NCBI GenBank assembly: GCA_964580075.1
Contig: CAZOJL010000036.1
Span: 1 to 23,262 of the forward strand
Direction of reading: 5' to 3'
DNA length: 23,262 nucleotides
Source: VGWG01 sp964580075
GTDB taxonomy: Bacteria > Verrucomicrobiota > Kiritimatiellia > RFP12 > JAAYNR01
The notes below the pieces were generated by a model. The model did not search any database and was not told the origin of the DNA. It was given only the letters and a program-made list of their open reading frames with translations. A program made the position numbers and the translations under genes. Below, in pieces: positions 15,865-22,628 of the stretch; positions within the stretch are counted from its first letter, which is position 1; the number at the start of each line of letters is the position of its first letter.

Positions 15865-15895
15865 GCGGTCACCTTTTTAGCGTGGTGTGGCAACT

Positions 15896-16052
15896 GAGGC
15901 GCTTGCAAAAACCTGTTTTGCAAGCGGAGTGTTCAGGTTTCAGGTTTCAGGTTTCGGGTAGCATCTCGCTCAACCACGGTGAGTTGCGCGTTTCCTGAAA
16001 CCTGAACACTGAAACCTGAAACCGGCGCTTGCGAGGGTTTTGCAAGCGCCTC
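15896..16052. repeat. MITE-like palindromic element, copy B, with 4-bp target duplication
   Basis: 157-bp element with ends GAGGCGCTTGCAAAA and TTTTGCAAGCGCCTC, a perfect 15-bp inverted repeat, flanked directly by AACT on both sides (15892-15895, 16053-16056). Each end folds on itself (CGCTTGCAAAA with TTTTGCAAGCG on the left; GCGCTTGC with GCAAGCGC on the right). The centre has four TTCAGGT-type 7-mers (15932-15959) and four inverted ACCTGAA-type 7-mers (15993-16020). The right 31 bases match copy A at 28 positions. It ends 31 bases before the rny start codon. Confidence 0.78.
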
Positions 16053-16083
16053 AACTGCCCAAATGGGTGTGGTGAGAGGTATT

Positions 16084-17637
16084 ATGGATCTGTTGATTTA
16101 TGATTTGAGTGACGCAATGGTCAGCATTGTCGCGGCCTTGCTCGGCGGCTTGATTGGCTATTTCCTTCGCGGCCTGGTTGGACGCTGGCAGGCCGAAGCG
16201 ATCGAGAAGCGCGCACAGGCGCGGCTGGATGAGGTGGAAACAGAGGCCAAGGCCATCCTCAAGGAGGCGGACATCAAAGCCCGCGCCGAAGTGGTCAAAG
16301 CGCGGGAGGAATTCGAAAAGACGACCAAGGTCCGGCGCAAGGAGCTGCAGGATCTTGATGAACGCCTGAGCCTGCGGCAGGAAGGGCTCGAAAAGAAATC
16401 CGAAACGCTCGCCCAGAAGCAGGAGGACCTGCAAAAGCGCGACGCCATGCTCGCCAATCGCAGAAGCGAGGCCGAAAAACTCGCCGCCGAAGCCCAGGCC
16501 CGCCTGCAGCGGCTGGCGGGGATGACGTCCACCGAAGCCCGCAAGGAGATCTTCAAGCGGGTTGAGGAGGAGGTCCAGGGGGAGACCGCGGGGTTGGTCC
16601 GCCGCCTCCAGGAGGAAGCGAAGCAGACCGCGGAGCGCGAGGCGCATCGCCTGATCGCCATGGCCGTTCAGCGATATGCGGCTCACCATGCGACCGAGAT
16701 TATGACCAGCACCGTGCAACTCGCGGATGACGACGTCAAAGGACGGATCATCGGCCGTGAAGGTCGTAATATTCGGACGCTCGAGGCGCTCACAGGGGTC
16801 ACGATGTTGGTGGACGACACCCCCGAGGCGGTGGTCATTTCGGGCTTCGACCCGATCCGCCGCGAAATCGCCCGGCAGGCTCTGGAACAGCTTGTGGCCG
16901 ACGGCCGGATCCACCCCGCCCGGATTGAAGAGGTGGTCCAGAAGGTGGAGGAGGACATGAAGGCGGCCATCATTCAGAGGGGCGAGGCGGCGGTCTACGA
17001 TCTCCGCATCCAGGGGGTGCCGCCCGAGCTGATCGCGGCCCTTGGCCGGCTCAAGTACCGTTCAAGCTACTCGCAGAACGTGTTGCAACACTCCATCGAG
17101 GTGGCTAACCTGATGGGGATCATGGCCGGTGAACTCAAACTGGATACGACCCTGGCGCGTCGCATCGGCCTCTTCCACGATATTGGCAAGAGCATGGATC
17201 ACGAAATCGAAGGCGCGCATGCCAAGATCGGCGCAGAACTGTTGAAACGTCACGGCGAAAACCCGGTGTTGGTGAACGCCGTCGCCGCACACCACGCCGA
17301 CGTCGAACCCGAAAGCCTGTATGCGCTGCTCACCTCGGCGGCGGATGCGATCTCCAGCTCGCGCCCCGGTGCGCGTCTGGAGTCCAAAGACATCTACGTG
17401 CAACGGCTTGAGAATCTGGAGGCGATCGCCAACTCCTTCAACGGGGTGCACAAAACTTTTGCCATACAGGCCGGCCGTGAAGTGCGCGTGATCGTCGACC
17501 CGGATGTGGTCGACGATACCGCGGCCATGCAGCTCGCGCGCGACATCAGTCGCAAGATCGAGCAGGACCTGCAATATCCCGGACAGATCCGCGTGATCGT
17601 GGTGCGCGAAATGCGGTGCATCGAATACGCCCGCTGA
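16084..17637 (+). CDS. rny: ribonuclease Y
   Basis: Membrane-anchored endoribonuclease that initiates mRNA decay. The 517-aa product has the complete family order: N-terminal transmembrane helix (~10-30), long charged coiled coil (~35-190), KH domain with GRIIGREGRNIR (220-231), and an HD phosphodiesterase domain with H336 and H365-D366 (FHDIGK). ATG 16084 is chosen because it is preceded by GAGAGG (16074-16079) and gives the membrane helix near the start; an in-frame ATG at 16063 is the alternative. ymdB begins 11 bases after its stop, the same order as in Bacillus. A palindromic repeat occupies the DNA immediately upstream, probably in the leader. Confidence 0.96.
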   Translation: MDLLIYDLSDAMVSIVAALLGGLIGYFLRGLVGRWQAEAIEKRAQARLDEVETEAKAILKEADIKARAEVVKAREEFEKTTKVRRKELQDLDERLSLRQEGLEKKSETLAQKQEDLQKRDAMLANRRSEAEKLAAEAQARLQRLAGMTSTEARKEIFKRVEEEVQGETAGLVRRLQEEAKQTAEREAHRLIAMAVQRYAAHHATEIMTSTVQLADDDVKGRIIGREGRNIRTLEALTGVTMLVDDTPEAVVISGFDPIRREIARQALEQLVADGRIHPARIEEVVQKVEEDMKAAIIQRGEAAVYDLRIQGVPPELIAALGRLKYRSSYSQNVLQHSIEVANLMGIMAGELKLDTTLARRIGLFHDIGKSMDHEIEGAHAKIGAELLKRHGENPVLVNAVAAHHADVEPESLYALLTSAADAISSSRPGARLESKDIYVQRLENLEAIANSFNGVHKTFAIQAGREVRVIVDPDVVDDTAAMQLARDISRKIEQDLQYPGQIRVIVVREMRCIEYAR

Positions 17638-17648
17638 GGATGTGGCTC

Positions 17649-18434
17649 ATGAAGGTGCTGATGGTCGGTGACATTGTGGGATCGCCGGGACGGCGCGTGT
17701 TCAAACAAACCGTCGCGAAACTGCGCGGCGAGGGCGCCGTGCATGTCGTCGTGGCCAATGCGGAGAATGCCGCCGCGGGCAATGGCGTGACCTGCGAATT
17801 GGCCCGGGAGCTGTTTGATGCGGGGGCCGATGTCCTGACGCTGGGAGACCACACGTGGGGGCAGAAGGATACCGAACAGGCGTTTGCCGGGGAAAAGCGG
17901 ATGGTACGCCCGGCCAATTTTCCGCCGACCTGTCCCGGCTCGGGGTGGACGGTGGTGCAATGCCCACTCGGCCCGCTGGCGGTCCTCAACCTGATCGGCC
18001 GGGTTTTCATGCCGCCAGCCGACTGCCCCTTCCGCGCGGCCGATGCGGCGCTCAAGGTGATTCCCGGCGGCATCCCCGTCGTCGTCGATTTCCATGCCGA
18101 GGCCACCTCCGAGAAGATTGCCATGGGCCTCTACCTCGATGGCCGGGTGGCGGCCCTGGCGGGGTCGCACACGCACGTCCAGACCAGCGACGCCTGCGTG
18201 CTTCCCGGCGGGACCGGTTACATCACCGACCTCGGCATGACCGGCCCCACGGGCGGCGTGATCGGCCGCGAGGCCGTGCCGGTACTGCGGAAGTTCGTCA
18301 CCGGCATGCCCTCGCGATTCGAGGTCGCCCAGGGGCCCGCCGTACTGGAGGCGGTGATTTTCGATATCGACCGGACGACGCTTAAATGCGTCTCGGCCGT
18401 GTCGCTGCGGGTGCGGGAAGTGAAGGCTGGATGA
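17649..18434 (+). CDS. ymdB: YmdB-family metallophosphoesterase
   Basis: Calcineurin-like phosphodiesterase of the YmdB/TIGR00282 family; the Bacillus homologue hydrolyses cyclic nucleotides and affects mRNA levels and development. The 261-aa product matches the family length. Metal-site residues visible are D8 (GDIVGSPGR), E39-N40 (NAENAAAGNG), D67-H68 (GDHTW), H149 (DFHAEATSEK) and H174/H176 (GSHTHVQT). Position 67 is usually Asn in the GNH motif, so Asp here is a deviation. The Shine-Dalgarno GAGGA (17636-17640) overlaps the rny stop, and its own stop overlaps the xseA start (ATGA), so translation is coupled on both sides. Confidence 0.92.
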   Translation: MKVLMVGDIVGSPGRRVFKQTVAKLRGEGAVHVVVANAENAAAGNGVTCELARELFDAGADVLTLGDHTWGQKDTEQAFAGEKRMVRPANFPPTCPGSGWTVVQCPLGPLAVLNLIGRVFMPPADCPFRAADAALKVIPGGIPVVVDFHAEATSEKIAMGLYLDGRVAALAGSHTHVQTSDACVLPGGTGYITDLGMTGPTGGVIGREAVPVLRKFVTGMPSRFEVAQGPAVLEAVIFDIDRTTLKCVSAVSLRVREVKAG

Positions 18435-19780
18435 TGCGTGACGGGGTGCTCCAGTTTGCCGAACGCCATGTCTACAGCGTGTCGGAGCTGACGCGCAAGG
18501 TCAAACTGACCATCGAAGAGGAGCTCGGACGCGTCTGGGTCGAGGGCGAGATCTCGAATCTCAGGCGCCAGGGCTCATCCGGCCACTGCTACTTCACGCT
18601 GAAGGATGGCACGGCGCAACTGTCCGCCGTCCTCTTTGCCGGCGCCCAGCGCGGCGGTGCGGTTTCACTGACCGACGGCATGGTGATCCGTGCCTGCGGC
18701 GACCTGACGGTCTATGAGGCCCGCGGCCAATATCAGCTCGTCGTGCGCACGGTCGAAGCTGGCGGCATCGGGCTGCTCATGGCCCAGTTCGAGGCGCTGA
18801 AGCGCCGCCTTCAGGCCGAGGGACTTTTCGACGTTGCGCGCAAACGGCCGCTGCCGCGGCTGCCGCACCACGTGGGACTGGTGACCTCGCCCACCGGCGC
18901 GGCCATTCGCGACCTGTTGACCATCCTGACGCGGCGTTTTCCCAATGTGCGGATCACCCTTGCGCCGGCACGGGTGCAGGGCGCCGGCGCGGCGGCGGAG
19001 ATCGCCGAGGCGATGGCGATGTTGAACCGGCTGCCGGATCCCCCCGACGTCCTGATCATCGGCCGCGGCGGCGGCAGCATCGAAGACCTGTGGGCCTTCA
19101 ACGAGGAATCCCTCGTGCGGGCTGTGGCAGCCTCAACGATACCGGTGATCGCAGCGGTGGGCCACGAAACCGACACGACGCTCTGTGATTTTGCCGCCGA
19201 CCTCCGGGCGCCGACACCCTCGGCCGCGGCCGAGCTGGTGGTTGGGTGCAAGGACGATTTCGAACGGCAGCTCGCGGGTTACGCCCGATCGCTGCGGCTG
19301 ACGCTCGGCCGCCGCCTTGAACTGCTGCGCCAGCGCTTCCACGCGGTGGCGGCGAACCGGTTCCTGCGCGAACCCGGCCGGCTCACCGAGCGGCGGGCGC
19401 AGACGCTCGACAATCTTGAACTGCGGCTGGCGCGCGCGGCGGCGGCCGCCGGCCGCGGTGCGCGCCAGCGTGTGGAACAGGGGCGCGCGCGCCTGCTCGT
19501 GGCGCGCGCCACCGCCTTCGCGCCGGCCGGCGAACGGGTCATCCGCCTCGGCCACGAGCTGGGTCGGGCGGCCACACGCCGTGTGGAGCGGGCGCGACTG
19601 GCGCTCGACAGTCTGGACCGCCAGTTGCGCGCCCTCGGGCCGCACGCGGTGTTGGAGCGCGGGTACAGTCTCACGCGCACCCACGACGGCACGCTGGTGC
19701 GCGCCGCAGTGCAGGTGACGCCGGGAACAGTGGTGCGCACGCAAGTCGCATCAGGGGAATTCGAATCGATAGTGAGGTGA
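18431..19780 (+). CDS. xseA: exodeoxyribonuclease VII large subunit
   Basis: Large subunit of ExoVII, degrading single-stranded DNA to oligonucleotides from both ends. 449 aa. N-terminal OB fold (VYSVSELTRKVKLTIEEEL to AVLF, ~10-65). The catalytic core includes GLVTSPTGAAIRDLL, IIGRGGGSIEDLWAFNEE, AAVGHETDTTLCDFAAD and APTPSAAAE. A long Arg/Ala-rich coiled coil (~275-400) precedes the C-terminal ERGYSLTRT segment. The start is one of two adjacent ATGs (18431 or 18434); the first overlaps the ymdB stop as ATGA, the second has better spacing from AAGG (18423-18426). xseB follows 3 bases after its stop. Confidence 0.95.
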   Translation: MMRDGVLQFAERHVYSVSELTRKVKLTIEEELGRVWVEGEISNLRRQGSSGHCYFTLKDGTAQLSAVLFAGAQRGGAVSLTDGMVIRACGDLTVYEARGQYQLVVRTVEAGGIGLLMAQFEALKRRLQAEGLFDVARKRPLPRLPHHVGLVTSPTGAAIRDLLTILTRRFPNVRITLAPARVQGAGAAAEIAEAMAMLNRLPDPPDVLIIGRGGGSIEDLWAFNEESLVRAVAASTIPVIAAVGHETDTTLCDFAADLRAPTPSAAAELVVGCKDDFERQLAGYARSLRLTLGRRLELLRQRFHAVAANRFLREPGRLTERRAQTLDNLELRLARAAAAAGRGARQRVEQGRARLLVARATAFAPAGERVIRLGHELGRAATRRVERARLALDSLDRQLRALGPHAVLERGYSLTRTHDGTLVRAAVQVTPGTVVRTQVASGEFESIVR

Positions 19781-19783
19781 GCG

Positions 19784-20068
19784 ATGGCCAAACGAGAAAC
19801 CGGAACACAAGAGCCCCGGCTGGGCTTTGAAGCGGCCTTACAGCGGCTGGAGGCCCTGGTGGGGCAGATGGAATCGGGCGAGTTGGGGCTGGATGATCTC
19901 GTCACATCCTTTGAGGAGGGGCAGAAGCTGGTCAAACAATGCTCCGACAAGCTGAACGCCGTCGAGCGCCGCATCGAAATCCTCGTCAAGGACGAGGCGG
20001 GCGCCGTGACGAGCCGCCCGTTTGAGCCGGATCAGACATCGGGGTCTGTGGGGACAGGGAACGAGTAG
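19784..20068 (+). CDS. xseB: exodeoxyribonuclease VII small subunit
   Basis: Small helical subunit required for ExoVII activity, binding several copies to the XseA coiled coil. The 94-aa product has the family signature: FEAALQRLEALVGQMESGEL, LDDLVTSFEEGQKLVKQCSDKL and the following helix. The last ~25 residues are a polar tail outside the conserved region. Its start is 3 bases after the xseA stop, and the Shine-Dalgarno GAGGTGA (19774-19780) overlaps that stop, so the pair is probably made in coupled fashion. Confidence 0.95.
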   Translation: MAKRETGTQEPRLGFEAALQRLEALVGQMESGELGLDDLVTSFEEGQKLVKQCSDKLNAVERRIEILVKDEAGAVTSRPFEPDQTSGSVGTGNE

Positions 20069-20120
20069 CTTTTGTCCCAGCAATTCTCATTTTGAGGCTA
20101 TTGGGTCATCGGGGTCGGGG

Positions 20121-20192
20121 TCGGGGTCGGTATCGGAATCGGGGTCGATTTTCCGTTGTTTTTATCGATACCGATACCGATACCGACCCCGA
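20121..20192. repeat. long hairpin built from tandem 6-mers
   Basis: Left arm 20121-20149 and right arm 20164-20192 are inverted copies, 26 of 29 positions matching, around a T-rich 14-base loop. The left arm is made of hexamers of the form GGGGTC, GGTATC and GGAATC; the right is the complementary series (GATACC, GACCCC). Further GGGGTC units precede the left arm from 20111. It could terminate or insulate xseB from mazE. The design parallels the central arms of the elements at 3637 and 15896 but without their ends. Confidence 0.7.
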
Positions 20193-20234
20193 CGCCGCTG
20201 GCCCCATCTCCATAATTAGAATTGCTGATCTGAG

Positions 20235-20269
20235 TTGACGGGTAATCACAATGTGTCTATTATGGTGAT
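20235..20269 (+). promoter_or_regulatory. mazEF promoter with flanking operator half-sites
   Basis: TTGACG (20235-20240) and TATTAT (20258-20263) are 5/6 matches to -35 and -10 with an ideal 17-base spacer. A start 7 bases after the -10 would be base 20270, the A of the mazE ATG, implying a leaderless message. ATCAC (20245-20249) and GTGAT (20265-20269) form an inverted pair centred on the -10, about two helical turns apart, a plausible site for MazE autorepression. Confidence 0.6.
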
Positions 20270-20524
20270 ATGAAAACGACCCTCATACCTATCGGCAACT
20301 CGCGTGGCGTTCGGATACCGAAGCCTTTCATCGAGCAGTGCGGTTTGACGGAACAGGTGGAGATGGACGTGAGAGATTGCATGATCCTCATCTACTCCCC
20401 TCGGCAGCCGCGCGCCGGTTGGGCGGATGCTTTCGAGCAGATGGCCCGCGAGGGGGACGACACGTTGTTGGACGGTCAGTCGACCTCGACCCGTTGGGAC
20501 GAGGAGGAGTGGCAATGGAAGTAG
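20270..20524 (+). CDS. mazE: MazE-type antitoxin (AbrB/SpoVT fold)
   Basis: Antitoxin that should bind and neutralise the MazF encoded next and repress the shared promoter. The 84-aa product has an N-terminal swapped-hairpin AbrB domain (LIPIGNSRGVRIPKPFIEQCG, ~5-25) and an acidic, Trp-containing C-terminal tail (RWDEEEWQW), typical of the toxin-binding segment. No Shine-Dalgarno is present upstream; the promoter position suggests leaderless translation. It overlaps mazF by 10 bases. The pair sits alone between the xse operon and a transporter gene. Confidence 0.9.
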   Translation: MKTTLIPIGNSRGVRIPKPFIEQCGLTEQVEMDVRDCMILIYSPRQPRAGWADAFEQMAREGDDTLLDGQSTSTRWDEEEWQWK

Positions 20525-20838
20525 ATCGCTTCGACGTGTTCCTTGTGGCCCTCGATCCAACTGTCGGACACGAGATCAAGAAGACGAGGCCCTGCACGGT
20601 TATCTCGCCGGATGAGATGAACCACCACATTGGGACCGTCATCATTGCTCCCATGACAACCAAGGGGCGCGACTACCCTACGCGGGTGCCATGCACATTT
20701 CAGGGGACCGAAGGGCAAATCGTGTTGGACCAGATTCGGACCGTTGACAGAACACGTCTCGTCAAGAAGTTGGGCCGTCTCTCCTCAACAGCATCGGATA
20801 GGCTGCTCAGTGTTCTCACGGAGATGTTCCAGAAATGA
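20515..20838 (+). CDS. mazF: MazF/PemK-type mRNA interferase toxin
   Basis: Sequence-specific endoribonuclease toxin. The 107-aa product is of family size with FDVFLVALDPTVGHEIKKTRPCTVIS at the N-terminus (including the conserved beta1-beta2 region with RP), APMTTKGRDYPTRV carrying the conserved Thr, and LDQIRTVDRTRLVKKLG. No disabling change is evident. ATG 20515 lies inside the end of mazE and has a strong AGGAGGAG (20502-20509) 5 bases upstream, in contrast to the leaderless-looking antitoxin. An attC-like structure starts 3 bases after its stop. Confidence 0.92.
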   Translation: MEVDRFDVFLVALDPTVGHEIKKTRPCTVISPDEMNHHIGTVIIAPMTTKGRDYPTRVPCTFQGTEGQIVLDQIRTVDRTRLVKKLGRLSSTASDRLLSVLTEMFQK

Positions 20839-20840
20839 AG

Positions 20841-20896
20841 CCCCAACAAGGCGGTGGAGACGACGGGATACCGACGTCTCACCGCTGACGTTATCA
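20841..20896 (+). other. attC-like folded site after mazF
   Basis: The core stem is GCGGTG-G-AGACG (20851-20862) against CGTCT-CACCGC (20875-20885), with one bulged G on the left strand. It continues inward as CGG/CCG (20864-20866, 20871-20873) around a GATA loop. Outside the stem, AAC (20845-20847) and GTT (20890-20892) are complementary and separated from it by short unpaired spacers. Outer triplets, spacers, inner stem and an extrahelical G match the architecture of integron attC sites. The boxes CCCCAAC and GTTATCA deviate from the RYYYAAC/GTTRRRY consensus, so a plain terminator-like hairpin remains possible. Confidence 0.4.
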
Positions 20897-21000
20897 CGCG
20901 CCCCGTGTCCGGCCCGATCCGCCTCGCACAGGCTTGTCACACACCCGCTACATCAGGATTCCGCGTTCTGCTTGGATGAGTGGTCCCTTCACAACCTTCC

Positions 21001-22458
21001 ATGAAAAATCCACACACAAACCTGGAATCCCTCTCCCGCGTCGCCGCCCGTGTGCGCCCGTCCCTGCTCGATGTGTCCCGGTTGCGCCTGTCCCTGCTGG
21101 ACGGTCCGGGCGGGCTGCGGCGGATGCTCCCCATCGCCGTGCCGATGATCGTCTCGCAGCTCTTTGACACGACGATGATGTTCGTGGACCGGCTGTTCCT
21201 CTCGCATGTCTCGCCGCTGGCCATGGCCTCCTGCATGACCGGCGGCATCACCGCCTTCCTGTGCGGTCAGCTCTTCTTCGGAGTCGTGGCCTACTGCGCG
21301 ACGCTCGTCGCCCATCGGTTCGGCGCGCAACGCCAGCAGGAGTGTCCGGTGATCGTCATCCAGGCGGCGGGAATGGCCTGCGCCGCCTATCCGATCATCC
21401 TGCTCATCGGGCGGGTGACCGTGAATGCCTTCACGTGGGTCGGACACACCCCCGCCCAGATTGAACTGGAGACGGCCTACTTCAGCATCCTCATCAATGC
21501 CTCGATCCTCGGCCTGCTTCGGGCCGCCTTCAGCGGCTTTTTTGCGGGAATCGGCCAGACGCGGGTCATCATGTTCGGCAACGCGCTCGCGCTGCTGACT
21601 AATGTCGGCGCCAATTACGTCCTGATCTTCGGCAAGCTGGGCGCGCCCGCCCTGGGCATCGTTGGCGCCGCCTACGGAACCGTGCTCGCAAGTGGCGTGA
21701 TGACCCTGTTTCTCGCCATTGCCTTCTTCCGCCGCGCGCTCCGGCCTCCCTTCTGCGGCGTGCGGCTTCTCCGTTTCGTTCCAGAGGTCTGCGCCAAGCT
21801 CGTCCGCTACGGCGTTCCCAACGGCATCGAGGGTTTCATCGGCATCTTCTGCTTCACCGCCATCGTGCTCATGATCCACGCCATGGGCGAGGACGTCGCG
21901 GCAGCCATCACCATGGTCTTCAATTGGGATCTCGTCTCGTTCTTCCCCATTCTCGGCGTCCAAATCGCGGTCTCGACGCTGGTCGGCCAGAACCTGGGCG
22001 CCGGCCGCGTCGCGGGTGCCCGGCAGGCCGCATGGACGGGGCTGGCGCTGACGCTCGCCTACACCGGCTCGCTCGCGATCCTGTTCCTGAGCGCCCCCCA
22101 CACCCTCCTGCGGCCCTTCACCAGCGCCGCATCGCCCGAAATCGTCCGGCTGGCCGTGCCCATGCTCCGCCTTACCGCTCTCTACCTGATGTTCGACGGC
22201 ACGGCGCTCATCTTCTCCGGCGCCCTGCGCGGCGCCGGCGACACCTTCTGGGCCATGGTGATCGGCGCGGGGTTCCATGTCGTGCTGGTCACGGCATGTG
22301 CGGCGGCGATCTACCTGTTTCGAGCCGGTCCGCTCACGGTCTGGACGGTGGTCTGCTTCACGATCTTCATCGGTGGCATCGCCTATTATCTCCGCTTCCG
22401 CCAGGGCCGCTGGCAGCAGATAGGCCTGGCCCTCGCCGGGAAGAATGTTGAATGTTGA
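21001..22458 (+). CDS. MATE-family multidrug/metabolite exporter
   Basis: Inner-membrane cation-antiporting exporter of the MatE/NorM-like superfamily. The 485-aa product shows about 12 hydrophobic segments in two homologous halves. The first begins near residue 40 (MLPIAVPMIVSQLFDTTMMFVDRLFLS) and the second near 275 (LVRYGVPNGIEGFIGIFCF). Family-typical segments include GFFAGIGQTRV, LVGQNLGAG and FSGALRGAGDTFW. ATG 21001 is taken as the start without a good ribosome binding site; GTG 20980 is an alternative. The C-terminus (GKNVEC) and stop codon are supplied by the first copies of the downstream 7-mer repeat. The substrate is unknown. Confidence 0.85.
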   Translation: MKNPHTNLESLSRVAARVRPSLLDVSRLRLSLLDGPGGLRRMLPIAVPMIVSQLFDTTMMFVDRLFLSHVSPLAMASCMTGGITAFLCGQLFFGVVAYCATLVAHRFGAQRQQECPVIVIQAAGMACAAYPIILLIGRVTVNAFTWVGHTPAQIELETAYFSILINASILGLLRAAFSGFFAGIGQTRVIMFGNALALLTNVGANYVLIFGKLGAPALGIVGAAYGTVLASGVMTLFLAIAFFRRALRPPFCGVRLLRFVPEVCAKLVRYGVPNGIEGFIGIFCFTAIVLMIHAMGEDVAAAITMVFNWDLVSFFPILGVQIAVSTLVGQNLGAGRVAGARQAAWTGLALTLAYTGSLAILFLSAPHTLLRPFTSAASPEIVRLAVPMLRLTALYLMFDGTALIFSGALRGAGDTFWAMVIGAGFHVVLVTACAAAIYLFRAGPLTVWTVVCFTIFIGGIAYYLRFRQGRWQQIGLALAGKNVEC

Positions 22459-22513
22459 ATGTTGAATGTTGGGTGTTGAATGTTGGGTGTTGTGTGTTGG
22501 ATGTTGAGCGTTG
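22444..22513. repeat. ten-unit 7-bp tandem array
   Basis: Ten consecutive 7-mers of form NNTGTTG: AATGTTG four times, GGTGTTG, AATGTTG, GGTGTTG, TGTGTTG, GATGTTG, AGCGTTG. Regular at the left, degenerating to the right. The array starts 15 bases before the MATE stop codon, which is read from its third unit junction. There is no inverted partner nearby, unlike the other repeats of this window. Confidence 0.85.
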
Positions 22514-22628
22514 GTTCAGAAAAAAGCCCCGACTCTCCGTCTGCGCCTTGGCATGGAGGGACGCGCTTTGTCGCGTCCGCAGGCTTCTTTCCCTGAACCC
22601 TTTTTCCCTCTTCCCTTCTCCGAGCTTT
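22514..22628. other. intergenic region with GC hairpin, between convergent MATE and helicase genes
   Basis: GGACGCG (22559-22565) and CGCGTCC (22572-22578) form a perfect 7-bp stem with a 6-base loop. On the minus strand a run of six T (22520-22525) lies further downstream, but the bases just before it do not make a good stem. The hairpin plus T-run may help end the helicase transcript. No gene is visible; an open frame at 22511-22747 runs across the repeat and the helicase end and is judged spurious. Confidence 0.5.

Larger units (their letters stand above)
15269..16083. other. 815-base divergent intergenic region
   Basis: Lies between the divergent small membrane gene and rny. It holds the inverted-repeat element at 15515-15712, palindromic element copy B at 15896-16052 and a candidate rny promoter between them. 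An open frame at 15682-15897 begins inside the first element and is judged spurious. The stretch 15269-15514 shows nothing I can assign beyond an AT-rich patch near 15448-15470 that may hold the minus-strand promoter. Confidence 0.6.
20069..20269. other. intergenic region between xseB and mazE
   Basis: Contains the hexamer hairpin at 20121-20192, the mazEF promoter at 20235-20263 and, across the xseB stop, a weak bulged stem (GGGACA with TGTCCC, ~20050-20078). No T-run typical of an intrinsic terminator follows either structure. No gene is seen. Confidence 0.55.

Noticed and set aside
15682..15897. 71-codon open frame upstream of rny
   Set aside because: It starts inside the inverted-repeat element, has no good ribosome binding site and no recognisable sequence.
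20989..22278. 429-codon antisense frame over the MATE gene, rich in Glu, Asp and Gly
   Set aside because: The composition is the expected complement of hydrophobic membrane codons. The MATE frame is clearly the real one.
22444..22513. CRISPR array
   Set aside because: Units are 7 bp with no spacers and no cas genes. It is a simple tandem repeat.
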